A DNA stretch of 53,990 nt from Marine Group I thaumarchaeote (GCA_013390905.1 JACATG010000005.1:32001-85990); one strand, 5' to 3'. Shown: positions 1 through 8,798, counted from the stretch's first letter. The notes: a model not told the origin generated them from the sequence alone. Numbers and translations: made by a program.

Positions 1-1
1 A

Positions 2-385
2 GTGATGCTAAGAAAGAAAACACTCGATTTATTGGATATTGTTCAACAAATTCTCAATTTAGATTCTCAAATGAGATTTGCAGCAATAATTGATACAAAA
101 GGTAAAATCCGAGAGGCAATTATGAAGACGGGAAAAACAAGTCTTGAATCCCAAAAAGAAGAAGAACATTTCTGTAAACAAGTAGCACAAAGGAGAGCAA
201 TGAGGCAAGAATTTAACAAAACTCTTGGAAAAGTTAGATACGTTCATGTTGAAAGAGAGAAAGTATCTCAGATGGTAATTTACACTAAAAGAAATATTGT
301 CTACTTTTCAATGGAACCTGAGATGGCAATTAACACAAAAATCCGATTAATTACAAAAATCAAGAAAATTACTGCTGACCTTTAG
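2..385 (+). CDS. Thaumarchaeal hypothetical protein (DUF6659-like), possibly cut at the left edge
   Basis: The reading frame gives 127 residues from a GTG at base 2, or 126 from the ATG at base 5, so the true start may lie outside the window. The protein is a compact mixed alpha/beta sequence with no membrane segment. The pattern FAAIIDTKGKI near residue 26 followed by basic helices resembles a thaumarchaeal family of small roadblock-like proteins that I recall as DUF6659. That match is from memory and is not verified. No function can be assigned. Confidence 0.7.
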   Translation: MMLRKKTLDLLDIVQQILNLDSQMRFAAIIDTKGKIREAIMKTGKTSLESQKEEEHFCKQVAQRRAMRQEFNKTLGKVRYVHVEREKVSQMVIYTKRNIVYFSMEPEMAINTKIRLITKIKKITADL

Positions 386-429
386 AGAAAATTTACATAA
401 TTTCATTTCTTTCTAAATATGTTGATTTG

Positions 430-648
430 ATGACATGTAATTATGAACTTTCAAACCAAGAATAAGAAGAAATTAAAAAACTAGTCCAAAAAGAAATAGA
501 TTTTGGAAAGTTAAACTCAAAGTCCGATTTTCAGCACTTTAACATTGATAAAGAACTTGCTTGGTTTGATGGTATATCGCGTGAACACATTGATACATTT
601 TGCAACAATTTGTATGACTTGACGCAGAAATATCCTATCAAAATCTAA
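430..648 (+). pseudogene. Small gene interrupted by an in-frame TAA
   Basis: Reading from ATG 430 gives MTCNYELSNQE, then a TAA stop at 463-465, and the same frame stays open for another 60 codons to a TAA at 646-648. The downstream part (EEIKKLVQKEI...DLTQKYPIKI) has a composition typical of a soluble coiled/helical protein. There is no ATG shortly after the stop to restart translation. This looks like a small gene inactivated by one nonsense change (for example CAA or GAA to TAA). A sequencing error is the alternative. Its end overlaps the convergent gene at 638-844 by 11 nt. Confidence 0.5.
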
Positions 649-844
649 TTAGGTTTTTTAGTATTTTGTCAACTACTTGAATCTCTTCTTTTCTTTCTTT
701 GATAATAGCCTCGTTCCATTTTTTTGCAAATTCTGACTGTCTATCTATCATTTCTAATTCTTGGATATATGTTATCAAGTGTAACTTGTAGTCTTGAAGT
801 AAATCTAGATGTTTATTGTGATTTTTTTCAGTTGGTGTTGACAT
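638..844 (-). CDS. Small coiled-coil hypothetical protein
   Basis: This 68-residue, charge-rich, almost entirely helical protein has no Cys, no signal peptide and no membrane segment. It overlaps the stop of the upstream minus-strand gene (828-1061) by 17 nt, so the two are probably co-transcribed and translationally coupled. Both are short helical proteins, which suggests they may act together, but I do not recognise either one. Confidence 0.6.
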   Translation of the reverse strand: MSTPTEKNHNKHLDLLQDYKLHLITYIQELEMIDRQSEFAKKWNEAIIKERKEEIQVVDKILKNLIRF

Positions 845-1061
845 CCCATTCCTCTTTTGTAATGTCTGGAAACATTTCTCTAATTCTCTTTCTATCTATT
901 TCAACTGCATTAATTCTCTCATCAAGATGATTTTTGATTGTGGGGTCCGTCACTTGATTTTTTTCTTCCTGAAAATCAGAGATTAGTTTGGTTAGTGATT
1001 TGTAATATGTAAGATGGTTCTTTTTGGATTCTTCTGATTTGTCTTCTTTTTTTACATCCAC
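828..1061 (-). CDS. Small helical hypothetical protein
   Basis: The protein is 77 residues long, with a lysine/glutamate-rich N-terminus followed by predicted helices and a C-terminal acidic stretch (MFPDITKEEWDV). It is the first gene of a two-gene minus-strand unit with 638-844. About 80 nt separate its start from the divergent PIN-like gene at 1140, so this interval should hold both promoters. No function is recognised. Confidence 0.6.
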   Translation of the reverse strand: MDVKKEDKSEESKKNHLTYYKSLTKLISDFQEEKNQVTDPTIKNHLDERINAVEIDRKRIREMFPDITKEEWDVNTN

Positions 1062-1139
1062 AAAAATTCATGATTTTATTGAAAATAAGTACTTGATCAT
1101 TTTGTTTACACTAATATTGAAACAAAATCATGAAATGAT

Positions 1140-1412
1140 ATGAAAATTCTAATTGATGAAATGGATGACGGTTGGGATGAAAAACTCAAGGAGCTAGGTT
1201 ATGATGCATATAGTGTTAAGAAAATGCGTATAAATGGTCATAAACTTAGAACTGATTTTTCTGTGATAAATTATGCTAAAGAAAATAACATGATACTAGT
1301 CACACGAGATACAGAGAGTGGTCAGGCATGTGAAGAAAACAATCTTCCTTATGTGTTACTGGATAATGATGAGATTTTCAGAATTGTTGTAGAGAAGTTA
1401 AAAAAGTTCTAG
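1140..1412 (+). CDS. PIN-like (DUF5615-type) protein
   Basis: The 90-residue protein opens with MKILIDE and contains VINYAKENNMILVTRDTES at about residues 43-61. That is the usual layout of DUF5615/Mut7-C-like PIN-fold proteins: an acidic residue after the first strand, then xxLVTxD after the central helix. Members are often toxin-like or RNA-directed nucleases. Here the acidic positions D6, E7 and D57 are visible, but activity is not established. No antitoxin-like partner is adjacent on the same strand. It ends by sharing the four bases CTAG with the convergent winged-helix gene. Confidence 0.75.
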   Translation: MKILIDEMDDGWDEKLKELGYDAYSVKKMRINGHKLRTDFSVINYAKENNMILVTRDTESGQACEENNLPYVLLDNDEIFRIVVEKLKKF

Positions 1413-1975
1413 TTCACATTCTTTGAATCAAACTGCAATATTCTCAAGTTTGCAAGAATCTCATTTAGAAAATTATCTTCTGGTTGGTGTACAATTATAT
1501 TCATTATTGCTTGCCAGCAATCACTTATCTTTCTGTTAATTTGTGAGAACATTTTATCTTTTTTAAATGCAGGATAGTAAGACAACAATTTCATTACTCC
1601 ATCGGTTGACTGTACAATGTGTATGATATGAATGACTGATCTTAATCTTTCATGGAATGAAAATTTTTCTTCTTTATTGGCAACATCGAAATTAACAATT
1701 TTATTAAAAATTATATTAATTTCCTTATGTATGTTTTTGAGTTGGTTGTTTACTGATTCAGATAGATTGATCAACTCATATTCTATATGAGATCTACTAT
1801 GGATTTTCTTTTCTATCTCACCTGCTTCAACTAGTGAACTAATTTCTCTATAAACCATTTTCTCATTGCCAACTTTTTCTATGACTCTTTTGGCAAGTTC
1901 AGTTCCACGTATTTTTCCATTTTCATTTAGGATTCTAATAATCTCTGTCCTAATAATTCCTAAATTTTTACTCAT
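1409..1975 (-). CDS. Winged-helix DNA-binding protein with helical C-terminal domain
   Basis: This is a 188-residue protein. Residues 1-65 look like a winged helix: IIRTEIIRILNENGKIRG, then a recognition-helix-like segment and a basic wing (KKIHSRSHIEYEL). The remainder is all helical, with no recognised domain. It may be a transcription regulator. The gene end shares the palindromic CTAG with the convergent PIN-like gene. The upstream minus gene at 1989-2225 ends only 13 nt away, so they probably form one transcript. Confidence 0.65.
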   Translation of the reverse strand: MSKNLGIIRTEIIRILNENGKIRGTELAKRVIEKVGNEKMVYREISSLVEAGEIEKKIHSRSHIEYELINLSESVNNQLKNIHKEINIIFNKIVNFDVANKEEKFSFHERLRSVIHIIHIVQSTDGVMKLLSYYPAFKKDKMFSQINRKISDCWQAIMNIIVHQPEDNFLNEILANLRILQFDSKNVN

Positions 1976-1988
1976 TTGATCATCCTAG

Positions 1989-2225
1989 TTATTTCTGATA
2001 TTTTTCTAGTACTGCTTTTTCTCCAATCTCATTAATCTCTCTTACTAATTTTTCTAAAATTTCTACTCCTTTTTTAATTGGTCCTTTTTCTAAATTCTTG
2101 TATTCTAGTTTTTGTTTGAGCACTATTTTTTCATTATTAACAAAACTTAGCAAGCTTACATTTTCGCCCATATTGAGATTAATAAAAAAATCTACATATT
2201 CTAAGGTTGATTGTATACCCATCAT
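1989..2225 (-). CDS. Hypothetical protein, 78 residues
   Basis: This short soluble protein (MMGIQSTLEYVDFFINLNMGENV...) has an N-terminal beta-rich part and a C-terminal helix. It lies just upstream of, and on the same strand as, the winged-helix gene at 1409-1975, so they are likely co-expressed. The start could be either of the two tandem ATGs. No family is recognised. Confidence 0.55.
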   Translation of the reverse strand: MMGIQSTLEYVDFFINLNMGENVSLLSFVNNEKIVLKQKLEYKNLEKGPIKKGVEILEKLVREINEIGEKAVLEKYQK

Positions 2226-2301
2226 TCCTAATTTTTCCCTCTAGTATTTGTTTGAAACACATTCAAACAAGGTTTATTTACAATTTCAACAACATTTGAT
2301 T

Positions 2302-2556
2302 ATGAGTAGTTGCGATAGGCGTGTTCGTGCTTACAAAAATGGTAAAACTTTTGATCAATGTAGAGATATTGCTGAATTTATGAATCCAGATTTTAAAAAA
2401 CAAATTGAAGCGAAAGGAAAAGTTCTATGGACTGAAATATTGAAGCAAGTTGATCATGATGAGGTAATCTACAAGCTAACTCTAAAATTTTTAAGACGAG
2501 ATGGTTATGATATCGGAAATCATAAGATTCCTAAAGTCAAAAAATTTAATTTGTAG
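2302..2556 (+). CDS. Hypothetical protein, 84 residues
   Basis: The frame opens at 2248, but I place the start at ATG 2302 (MSSCDRRVRAYKNG). A TATA-like TTTATTTA at 2273-2280 is centred about 26 nt before it, which fits a leaderless archaeal transcript. The protein is basic and soluble, with a helical C-terminal half. Its end overlaps the convergent membrane-protein gene (2546-3376) by 11 nt. No known family is recognised. Confidence 0.65.
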   Translation: MSSCDRRVRAYKNGKTFDQCRDIAEFMNPDFKKQIEAKGKVLWTEILKQVDHDEVIYKLTLKFLRRDGYDIGNHKIPKVKKFNL

Positions 2557-3376
2557 GTTCTATCTTACAACTTCCATCAGCGTTTCGTAATTTCTTCGCT
2601 AATACATATGGTATAATAACTAATATTGGTATTGATATCGCAATAAATAATGTCTGTAATTGCGTTAACGCAATTGATAATGCAATTCCGCTTGTTGTCC
2701 CAATAAATATTGATAGAAATGTTCCTGCGCAAGTGGGGCATGCAATGAAAAGTCCTGTAGCTGCGCCAATAGTACTTACTCCTTTTTCTTTCTTTGAAAT
2801 CATGTAAGCACTGACGGCAATTGATGCATTCAATCCAACTAGATATGATACAACTATTTGTAATACTAAATTAACTGGAATTATCTGTAAACCTATATGT
2901 TCTGTCAAGTAGACGATTATCTTTGGCATATATCCAGGACTGTCACAACATGGTGCGATAAAACCAGATGGGATTGTTGCACCATAATGAATTGAAAAGT
3001 TAACTTCAGGTTGATATACTAATGTACCTGATGCCATAGAAAAGAATAAACCATATCCAATAAACGTGGCAACGAAGATTTTGCGTGACTTTGAATTCCA
3101 TGTTGCCAATGCAATTATTGTTGTAAGGTCTTTTCCTTTGTTTTCAACTTTTTCTCTATGATATCGATACATGCCAAAAGCAATAGCGCCAAATGCTGCA
3201 ACAAGCGTTATGTAAAATCCATAAGCAATTCTTTGTATGGAATTTAGTGCATCAGGTGTAATGAGCTCTGGATCCTGATATCTATGATAAAGTAAAAACA
3301 AGATTGTAATTATCACAAATCCAAAAACAATCATCTTTTTTCCTGTGTTTGTACTTTTAGCTGATTGTTTCTTCAT
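2546..3376 (-). CDS. Multi-spanning membrane protein with CC and CPTC cysteine motifs
   Basis: The protein is 276 residues with about six hydrophobic segments (roughly 15-33, 52-72, 100-118, 160-190, 200-225 and 230-262). Two Cys motifs stand out. PCCDSPGY lies in the loop after the third segment, and CPTCAG lies just before the last pair of helices. Such Cys pairs suggest metal binding (copper is plausible in these organisms) or thiol redox, but that is inference. A family-level relationship to other thaumarchaeal membrane proteins is likely. It lies 37 nt downstream of the CBS-TrkH gene on the same strand. Confidence 0.75.
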   Translation of the reverse strand: MKKQSAKSTNTGKKMIVFGFVIITILFLLYHRYQDPELITPDALNSIQRIAYGFYITLVAAFGAIAFGMYRYHREKVENKGKDLTTIIALATWNSKSRKIFVATFIGYGLFFSMASGTLVYQPEVNFSIHYGATIPSGFIAPCCDSPGYMPKIIVYLTEHIGLQIIPVNLVLQIVVSYLVGLNASIAVSAYMISKKEKGVSTIGAATGLFIACPTCAGTFLSIFIGTTSGIALSIALTQLQTLFIAISIPILVIIPYVLAKKLRNADGSCKIEPTN

Positions 3377-3412
3377 AATTTAGAACTTTTTTTTATGAAA
3401 TTAAATCCTATC

Positions 3413-5239
3413 TTAGGCAAGTCTAGGAACAAATATGTAGATAATTGCAATTATCTCGAGCCTCCCAAATATCATCAAAAATCCAAGAACAATTTTTGTT
3501 GCAGCATCTGTATCTGTGTCAATTACTCCTGCTGACAGCCCACCAGTAGTAATTACTCCTACTGCCTCAAAGAATGCAACTTCGAATGACACATCCTCAA
3601 TTGCTGCAAGATGCAATCCCGTAATTACAGCTATTGTTGGAAATAGTGCAATAATAATTAAAGTAGAAATGACTTCTTTTTTTGCTTGGCTTGATAGTTC
3701 AGCTCTTTTTATTTTACTAAAGAGAAATTTAACATATTTCAAGTGGAATAGTCTAAATATTTTCAAACCCCCAGCAGTTGAAAATCCACATCCTCCAATA
3801 AACATCAAAATTATCAAAATGGTGTGGGCCCCCCAATTAAGTCCTGCAAGACTATCTTGCTGAAGTCCTGTAGTGGTACTAGCTGATATGGAATAAAATA
3901 CGCTTTCCAAAGGTTCCAGACCGCTAATTGCCACAAACAAAATAGTTGCACTACCTAAAATTGCAAAGTATGTAAGAACCTCCTTTCCAAGTTTTGGTGA
4001 CAGGAATTTTTTCCTAACAAACGCATAGTGAAATGTAAATGGTAATGCCCCAAGTATCATCGCGCCCATTAAGACTATGTGTTCTTGCCAAAGTAAATCT
4101 TCAAGAATTGTAGATGTCGGGATGAATCCTCCTGTTGAAAGAGTACTCATAGCCAGCGAAAAATTATCTAGGATGTCTCTCTCACCCATGAAATACAATA
4201 AGGTTGCAACAATTACAATGTAAATTGAAAAAATAACTGTAATGGTCAGGAAAAGCTCCTTCATGTGAAGTGTTTTTCCTGATATGAAACCACGCATGGA
4301 TTGTAGTTTTGATTCTGGATAAAACGCTGTAATTACTAAATAAATGAAACTCATACCTCCTACAAGCTGTGTGAAGCTTCGAAAGAAGGTGAAACTCTGA
4401 GAAAGATTTTCTGGCTCATCAAATAGAGATATCCCACCAGTTGTAAATCCTGCAGCACTTGAAAAGAATGCATTTGCAAAGACCTCAGCACTATTTTCAT
4501 TACTTGGAAATACGTACAGATATGGAATAGTTCCAAATAGTGATAATAAAAATAAACTAGCAAAAACCAAAATTGATGCCTGCTGTAGATTAAGACTTGA
4601 TTTTTCACCATAAGAGTTTAGAAAAAATCCAGTAATTAGTAAAAGAACTGTTGTCAGGTAAATTCCAGTAGCAATTTCTGTATCTTCTAAAACTGTTGCA
4701 ACAATAGCTGGTACCATTAACAAAACTCCAGCAAACTGTAACACAAAACCTAGATTACCAAGAACCGCCTTTACAGGTGGACTCAGAAGTCTAGGAGCAG
4801 TGACAGTAGCGTTTCTAATCACATCTACAATAGTTGTCTGATAGATTATGCCAATGACTTTGTTTTTCTTTGATATGACGGGAAGTTTTCTGATGTCGTT
4901 GTCTCTCATTTTATGCAAAGCATCTTGCAATGTTGCCTTTTGATTAATTGTAACAAGTGGGGTGGTCATAACTTCTTTTAGTGTAGTAGATTCGGCAAAA
5001 ACTGTAACATCAATAACTTTACTTAGAATGTCTTGATCTGTAACAATTCCAATTGGAATGTTATCTTTATCAGTAATAATAATATCATCTGTTTCATAGC
5101 GACGCAACAATCTAGCTGCTTCTCTAGTTTGTGTATTGGGACTAAGAATTAATACATCTTTGTCCATGTATTGCGTTACAAACTTGCTTAGAACATATGA
5201 AACAGCACGTTCTGGATTTGTTGACATTAAGCTACCCAT
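3413..5239 (-). CDS. CBS-domain / TrkH-type potassium transporter fusion
   Basis: In this 608-residue protein, residues about 20-142 form two CBS domains (DDIIITDKDNIPIGIVTDQDI and RKLPVISKKNKVIGIIY are typical cores). Residues about 155-608 form a TrkH/KtrB membrane unit. Its four selectivity-filter repeats are visible: AAGFTTGG near 262-269, LSTGGF at 367-372, SASTTTGL near 452-459 and GVITTGGL at 561-568. TrkH proteins move K+ (sometimes with Na+ or H+) across the membrane and are usually controlled by a separate TrkA/KtrA nucleotide-binding ring. Here an adenine-nucleotide-sensing CBS pair is fused at the N-terminus and no trkA lies nearby. The start could also be the ATG at residue 5. 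Confidence 0.9.
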   Translation of the reverse strand: MGSLMSTNPERAVSYVLSKFVTQYMDKDVLILSPNTQTREAARLLRRYETDDIIITDKDNIPIGIVTDQDILSKVIDVTVFAESTTLKEVMTTPLVTINQKATLQDALHKMRDNDIRKLPVISKKNKVIGIIYQTTIVDVIRNATVTAPRLLSPPVKAVLGNLGFVLQFAGVLLMVPAIVATVLEDTEIATGIYLTTVLLLITGFFLNSYGEKSSLNLQQASILVFASLFLLSLFGTIPYLYVFPSNENSAEVFANAFFSSAAGFTTGGISLFDEPENLSQSFTFFRSFTQLVGGMSFIYLVITAFYPESKLQSMRGFISGKTLHMKELFLTITVIFSIYIVIVATLLYFMGERDILDNFSLAMSTLSTGGFIPTSTILEDLLWQEHIVLMGAMILGALPFTFHYAFVRKKFLSPKLGKEVLTYFAILGSATILFVAISGLEPLESVFYSISASTTTGLQQDSLAGLNWGAHTILIILMFIGGCGFSTAGGLKIFRLFHLKYVKFLFSKIKRAELSSQAKKEVISTLIIIALFPTIAVITGLHLAAIEDVSFEVAFFEAVGVITTGGLSAGVIDTDTDAATKIVLGFLMIFGRLEIIAIIYIFVPRLA

Positions 5240-5369
5240 AATTGGGGATTTTAAATAATTTGGGATTGATTTCCCATCTTGATAGTTAAAAAATAACTTA
5301 CCTTTGATCTTTTTGCTCTCATTTTTGCTATCTTTATAAACACTGAATCTGAAGTTTATGCGTAATACG

Positions 5370-5795
5370 ATGAATATTGATCAAGCACAGGAGCCTGATT
5401 ATGAATCAGTCAAAATTGATTATGTTGGATTTGTTGATCCTTATGCAGTTGAAGGAATGGTTGTTCTAAAGGCTGATAATGGAAAAGAATTTCACATGAG
5501 AGCATTTTCTGGCGAAGTTGTAAGACACATCTCAAGTTTTGGTGAAAATGAAGGAGAGCCAGTACCATCAATCTATAAGATGATTGAAGAGATTTGTGAA
5601 GAAAATGAATTAGTTCTAGTCAAAGTAAAAATCTATGAGAGTGGTGAAGTTTTACGAGCAAATCTATACTTTACGGGCAAAAAAGACCTTGTATTGAGAA
5701 ACTATCGTGCTTCTGATGCCATGGCACTTGCATCATTTTATAATATTCCAATTCTTGTTAGAAAAAACCTACTGAAAGAAACTATGGAAGCATAG
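5370..5795 (+). CDS. Bifunctional nuclease (BFN, DUF151) family protein
   Basis: The sequence shows the BFN/DUF151 pattern: an N-terminal strand pair, the central GKEFHMRAFSGEVVRHI, a PSIYKMIEEICEENE helix, and the C-terminal YRASDAMALASFYNIPILV, which matches the family signature RxSDAIALA. Homologues have reported nuclease activity in plants and Thermotoga, while the role in archaea is unclear. The frame extends to an ATG at 5358. However, a TATA box TTTATAAA at 5333-5340 predicts transcription from about 5363, which favours the second ATG at 5370 (141 residues). Confidence 0.85.
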   Translation: MNIDQAQEPDYESVKIDYVGFVDPYAVEGMVVLKADNGKEFHMRAFSGEVVRHISSFGENEGEPVPSIYKMIEEICEENELVLVKVKIYESGEVLRANLYFTGKKDLVLRNYRASDAMALASFYNIPILVRKNLLKETMEA

Positions 5796-6022
5796 AATTC
5801 TTCTTACAAATAATTAATTTTATTCATTAAAGAAACCATCTAGACTCCTTTTCTTAATTTTATTTTAAAATATGCTTCATAATTCGGCAATTCTCATCAT
5901 CTATCAGCTATAGCTTAGAAGGTTGATTAATCATCAGCATTTTTCCTCGTATTATCTAGAATATATTATCATTCAATCTAAAAATCAGAAGCTTTTTCAC
6001 ATGATAGAATTTCATTACAGTT

Positions 6023-6397
6023 ATGGTCAATTTTGAAAAAATCTATCAAAGTGTAGCAGAGCATGTGATTCAAAGATGTCACGGAGCAATCAAAATTACT
6101 AAACATGGAAAAATAATTGAAGTTTATGACACTAATCGACATATTTGGAGTGATGGGTTGGCAGGTCTTATAATTAAAGAAGAATCAAAGAATGCAAATT
6201 TACGTGAATGGGAAGTTGCAAGGTGTATTAGACCTCGTATAATTTCTATCCTTCTTGAAGATAAGGAAGGGTTACTATCAACACGGTTGGCTCCTGACAG
6301 TGCAGAAAATCAAACCAGAAAAAGATTATCACACAAAAAATTTACTGTTAAAAAACCAATAACAAAAAAACCGATTAGAAGAAAATCTAATCAATAA
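6023..6397 (+). CDS. Thaumarchaeal hypothetical protein with basic tail
   Basis: This 124-residue protein has a globular part (residues 1-95, containing HVIQRCHGAIKITKHGKIIEVYD) and a strongly basic Lys/Arg/Pro tail (KKPITKKPIRRKSNQ) that could contact nucleic acid. No domain is recognised. The preceding intergenic stretch 5796-6022 is AT-rich with no convincing gene. The end overlaps the convergent zinc-ribbon gene by 7 nt. Confidence 0.65.
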   Translation: MVNFEKIYQSVAEHVIQRCHGAIKITKHGKIIEVYDTNRHIWSDGLAGLIIKEESKNANLREWEVARCIRPRIISILLEDKEGLLSTRLAPDSAENQTRKRLSHKKFTVKKPITKKPIRRKSNQ

Positions 6398-6651
6398 CCT
6401 ACCTTTCTGATCAAGTGTGGTTCTTTTAGCATAATTGTATCATCTTTAGTAGATGACAAATCCACTTGTTCGAGATTGTGATTTGTAATGACAATTAATG
6501 CCTCACATCTTGAACATAGGATTGTTTTTCCATTTGATCTTTCTTCTCTGATCACGTCTTTTTCTAGTCTGTCTTCTTTTTCACATGTGGGGCAAAGTCT
6601 TGGTTCTTTGAGTATGGTGATAATCTCTTTAATGAAAATGGTCTTGCCCAT
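6391..6651 (-). CDS. Small zinc-ribbon protein
   Basis: The protein is 86 residues. The Cys pairs CPTC (about residues 20-23) and CSRC (about 47-50) form a classical four-cysteine zinc ribbon, with a charged linker and a C-terminal extension. Similar stand-alone ribbons are abundant in thaumarchaea and are presumed to bind nucleic acid or protein. The actual partner is unknown. The gene is convergent with, and overlaps, the gene at 6023-6397. Confidence 0.65.
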   Translation of the reverse strand: MGKTIFIKEIITILKEPRLCPTCEKEDRLEKDVIREERSNGKTILCSRCEALIVITNHNLEQVDLSSTKDDTIMLKEPHLIRKVGY

Positions 6652-6840
6652 AATCTGCTATTTCAAAAGGCCACTAATGAGTTGTATTGTTAATTGGTAT
6701 CAGCATTCCATTTTGAATGTCAAACCGCTTTAATCATTCAAAATTAGAACGAATGGTATTCAGTATATTTCCAATCTAACCAATTAACATTATTTTGCAG
6801 TTTTTCTTGAAAATATATTTTTTGATTTTCTAGAATGTCA

Positions 6841-7932
6841 TTATGTAACTATTTCGTCAAGACGATCTTCTTCCTGGGCTCGTTTAATCTCCATTGCGAT
6901 TCTTCTACCAACACCAAAAGTCTTCCCATACTGATATTTTGTGTAAGGACTTGTGGTCGCAACTATTGGATTTCCAGGAACCCGTAAAGATACATCATAC
7001 ACTATTAACTCTAAATCTTTTGTAATTACACTTTGAAGTGAAAATGGCCCAATAATTCCTGGCGTATATTCTTTTTTGACAGCTGCGACAAACTTGTCTC
7101 CCATCTTGATAACTTTTTCAAGTAATGATTCTCTAATGCTTGCAGGCGTATGGCCTACCTCAATATTTTGTATATCTATGTTAATGTCTAGTTGCTGTTT
7201 TGCAGGTAGCGCATTGTAATCATGGATGTTTGTTTGTAATCTTCTTTCAATTCCAATGAAATCAACTTGGTCTGAAATTGGTGTATGAAAGAAGTTAAAA
7301 TTCATGTATGTCCCTATTACTAATTCTTCGATGCTTGATTTTTCTAGATCCTTTCTTGAGATCAGTCCTTGTTTGATTTTTGCATCTGATTTTTCCTTGT
7401 AATCCTTATAAGATGAAACTGTAAAGAACGCTCTTTCTAGTGGCCTACTCTTTTCTTGAACTTTTACTATACATGGCTTGTTAATTCTTTTTGGATCTTT
7501 GAATAATTTAGGATATTTTATTCTGGCTTTGCCTAAAAGATAGTATTGTCCTTTCTTTGCAGTTCTTTCTTCTGCTTGGAATAATTTTCTATTTCCAAAA
7601 ATTGGTACTTTGAATATATTCTCAATAATTTTGTATCCCAGATAAACAGTAAATGATCTATGTGGAACTATGATTGTGTTTGATTCGCGTAACTTTTTCT
7701 GAATTTTGACTGAAGCCATGTCTTTGAATTTGTCTAAAATTATAATCTCATCTGCAATTCTTCCAAATCTTTGATATGGTGTCTCTCTTCCTTTTTGACA
7801 AAAAACACTAGTTTGAAAGCCTTCATCTTTTGCACCGTCCATAACTTCAAGTGCAGAGTGACTGCCGAGAACTCCTATTCTGACATCTGAATAGTTATTC
7901 ACTATTTTTTTAATCTCAGAACTTTTAATCAC
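6841..7932 (-). CDS. purP: FAICAR synthetase (PurP)
   Basis: PurP is the archaeal formate- and ATP-dependent enzyme that converts AICAR to FAICAR in the ninth step of purine synthesis, replacing the transformylase part of bacterial PurH. The 363-residue length is normal. Family landmarks are GVLGSHSALEVMDGAKDEGF near residue 20, PIFGNRKLFQAEERT, and the ATP-grasp C-terminal half with YTPGIIGPFSLQ. It stands alone, but the other purine genes purSQLF (11.1-15.7 kb) and purC (16.8 kb) lie nearby on the other strand. Confidence 0.95.
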   Translation of the reverse strand: MIKSSEIKKIVNNYSDVRIGVLGSHSALEVMDGAKDEGFQTSVFCQKGRETPYQRFGRIADEIIILDKFKDMASVKIQKKLRESNTIIVPHRSFTVYLGYKIIENIFKVPIFGNRKLFQAEERTAKKGQYYLLGKARIKYPKLFKDPKRINKPCIVKVQEKSRPLERAFFTVSSYKDYKEKSDAKIKQGLISRKDLEKSSIEELVIGTYMNFNFFHTPISDQVDFIGIERRLQTNIHDYNALPAKQQLDINIDIQNIEVGHTPASIRESLLEKVIKMGDKFVAAVKKEYTPGIIGPFSLQSVITKDLELIVYDVSLRVPGNPIVATTSPYTKYQYGKTFGVGRRIAMEIKRAQEEDRLDEIVT

Positions 7933-8029
7933 AATATTCTTAGATTATGCGATCTAATATAGCTAATTTTCAATTTATCATATAGGCGTAAACCATAAGA
8001 TTTTTTTTAATCAATATCTGATTATAGAT

Positions 8030-8167
8030 ATGCTGTATTCTTTTGAGTTGCAGATGATGGGAGTAATCTTGTTAACTGCAATGACTGTTGGTGGAATCTC
8101 TTTGTGGTTTAAACGAAGAAAAGCACGAAAAGAGTTAGAAAAATCTGCAGAAAATGATGAGACATAA
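8030..8167 (+). CDS. 45-residue single-helix membrane protein
   Basis: Reading from ATG 8030 gives MLYSFELQMMGVILLTAMT..., one hydrophobic segment (about 8-27) and then a Lys/Arg/Glu-rich tail (KRRKARKELEKSAENDET). This is the layout of a small type-I-like or N-out membrane protein. A T-rich TTTTTTTAATC element about 24 nt upstream fits a leaderless promoter. It lies 66 nt before ubiX. Function is unknown. Confidence 0.6.
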   Translation: MLYSFELQMMGVILLTAMTVGGISLWFKRRKARKELEKSAENDET

Positions 8168-8233
8168 AATCATTAGCGTTAAACACTTTCTTCCATCTAA
8201 TACATAAAATACTATAGTTTCCAAGATTAATTA

Positions 8234-8791
8234 TTGAAACTGATCATTGGCATTACTGGTAGCACTGGAGCAATTTATGGAATTAGAATGTTAGAGGTCC
8301 TCAAGAAGCTTAATGTTGAAACTCATTTGATAATGTCAGAGTGGGCTGAAAAATGCATCTCTATGGAAACTGAATATACAATTGATTATGTAAAATCACT
8401 TGCAACAAATACTTCAAATGAAAAAAACATGGCATCAAGTGTTTCTAGCGGAACTCATAGAGTTAATGGAATGATTATTGCTCCATGTAGTATGAAAACA
8501 TTGTCTGCAATTGCAAATGGATATGATAATACATTAATTGCTAGAGCAGCTGGTGTCACAATAAAAGAATCCAGAAAATTAATTTTGATGGCAAGGGAAA
8601 CACCACTTTCTGCAATCCATTTGGAAAACATGTTAAAGTTATCTAGATTGGGAGTTGTAATTTTACCACCTGTTACAGAGTTTTACACAAAACCCAAATC
8701 AATTGATGATATTGTTAATCATGGGGTGGGAAAGTGTTTAGACCAGTTTAACATAGAGCACGATTTATACCATCGATGGGGAACATTCTAA
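8234..8791 (+). CDS. ubiX: UbiX-family flavin prenyltransferase
   Basis: UbiX joins dimethylallyl phosphate to FMN to make the prenylated flavin cofactor of UbiD-type decarboxylases. The 185-residue length is standard. Visible motifs are the FMN-binding GITGSTGAIYG at residues 6-16, APCSMKTLSAIANGYDNTLIARAA near 84-107, and RETPLSAIHLENMLKLSRLGVVILPP. The start is a TTG at 8234, directly preceding KLIIGITGS, as usual for the family. No ubiD gene is in the window. The next gene follows after 7 nt. Confidence 0.95.
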   Translation: MKLIIGITGSTGAIYGIRMLEVLKKLNVETHLIMSEWAEKCISMETEYTIDYVKSLATNTSNEKNMASSVSSGTHRVNGMIIAPCSMKTLSAIANGYDNTLIARAAGVTIKESRKLILMARETPLSAIHLENMLKLSRLGVVILPPVTEFYTKPKSIDDIVNHGVGKCLDQFNIEHDLYHRWGTF

Positions 8792-8798
8792 GTTACTA

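Noticed and set aside
1140-1412. Toxin-antitoxin pair with the winged-helix gene
   Set aside because: The genes are convergent, not in an operon, and the winged-helix protein is larger than typical antitoxins.
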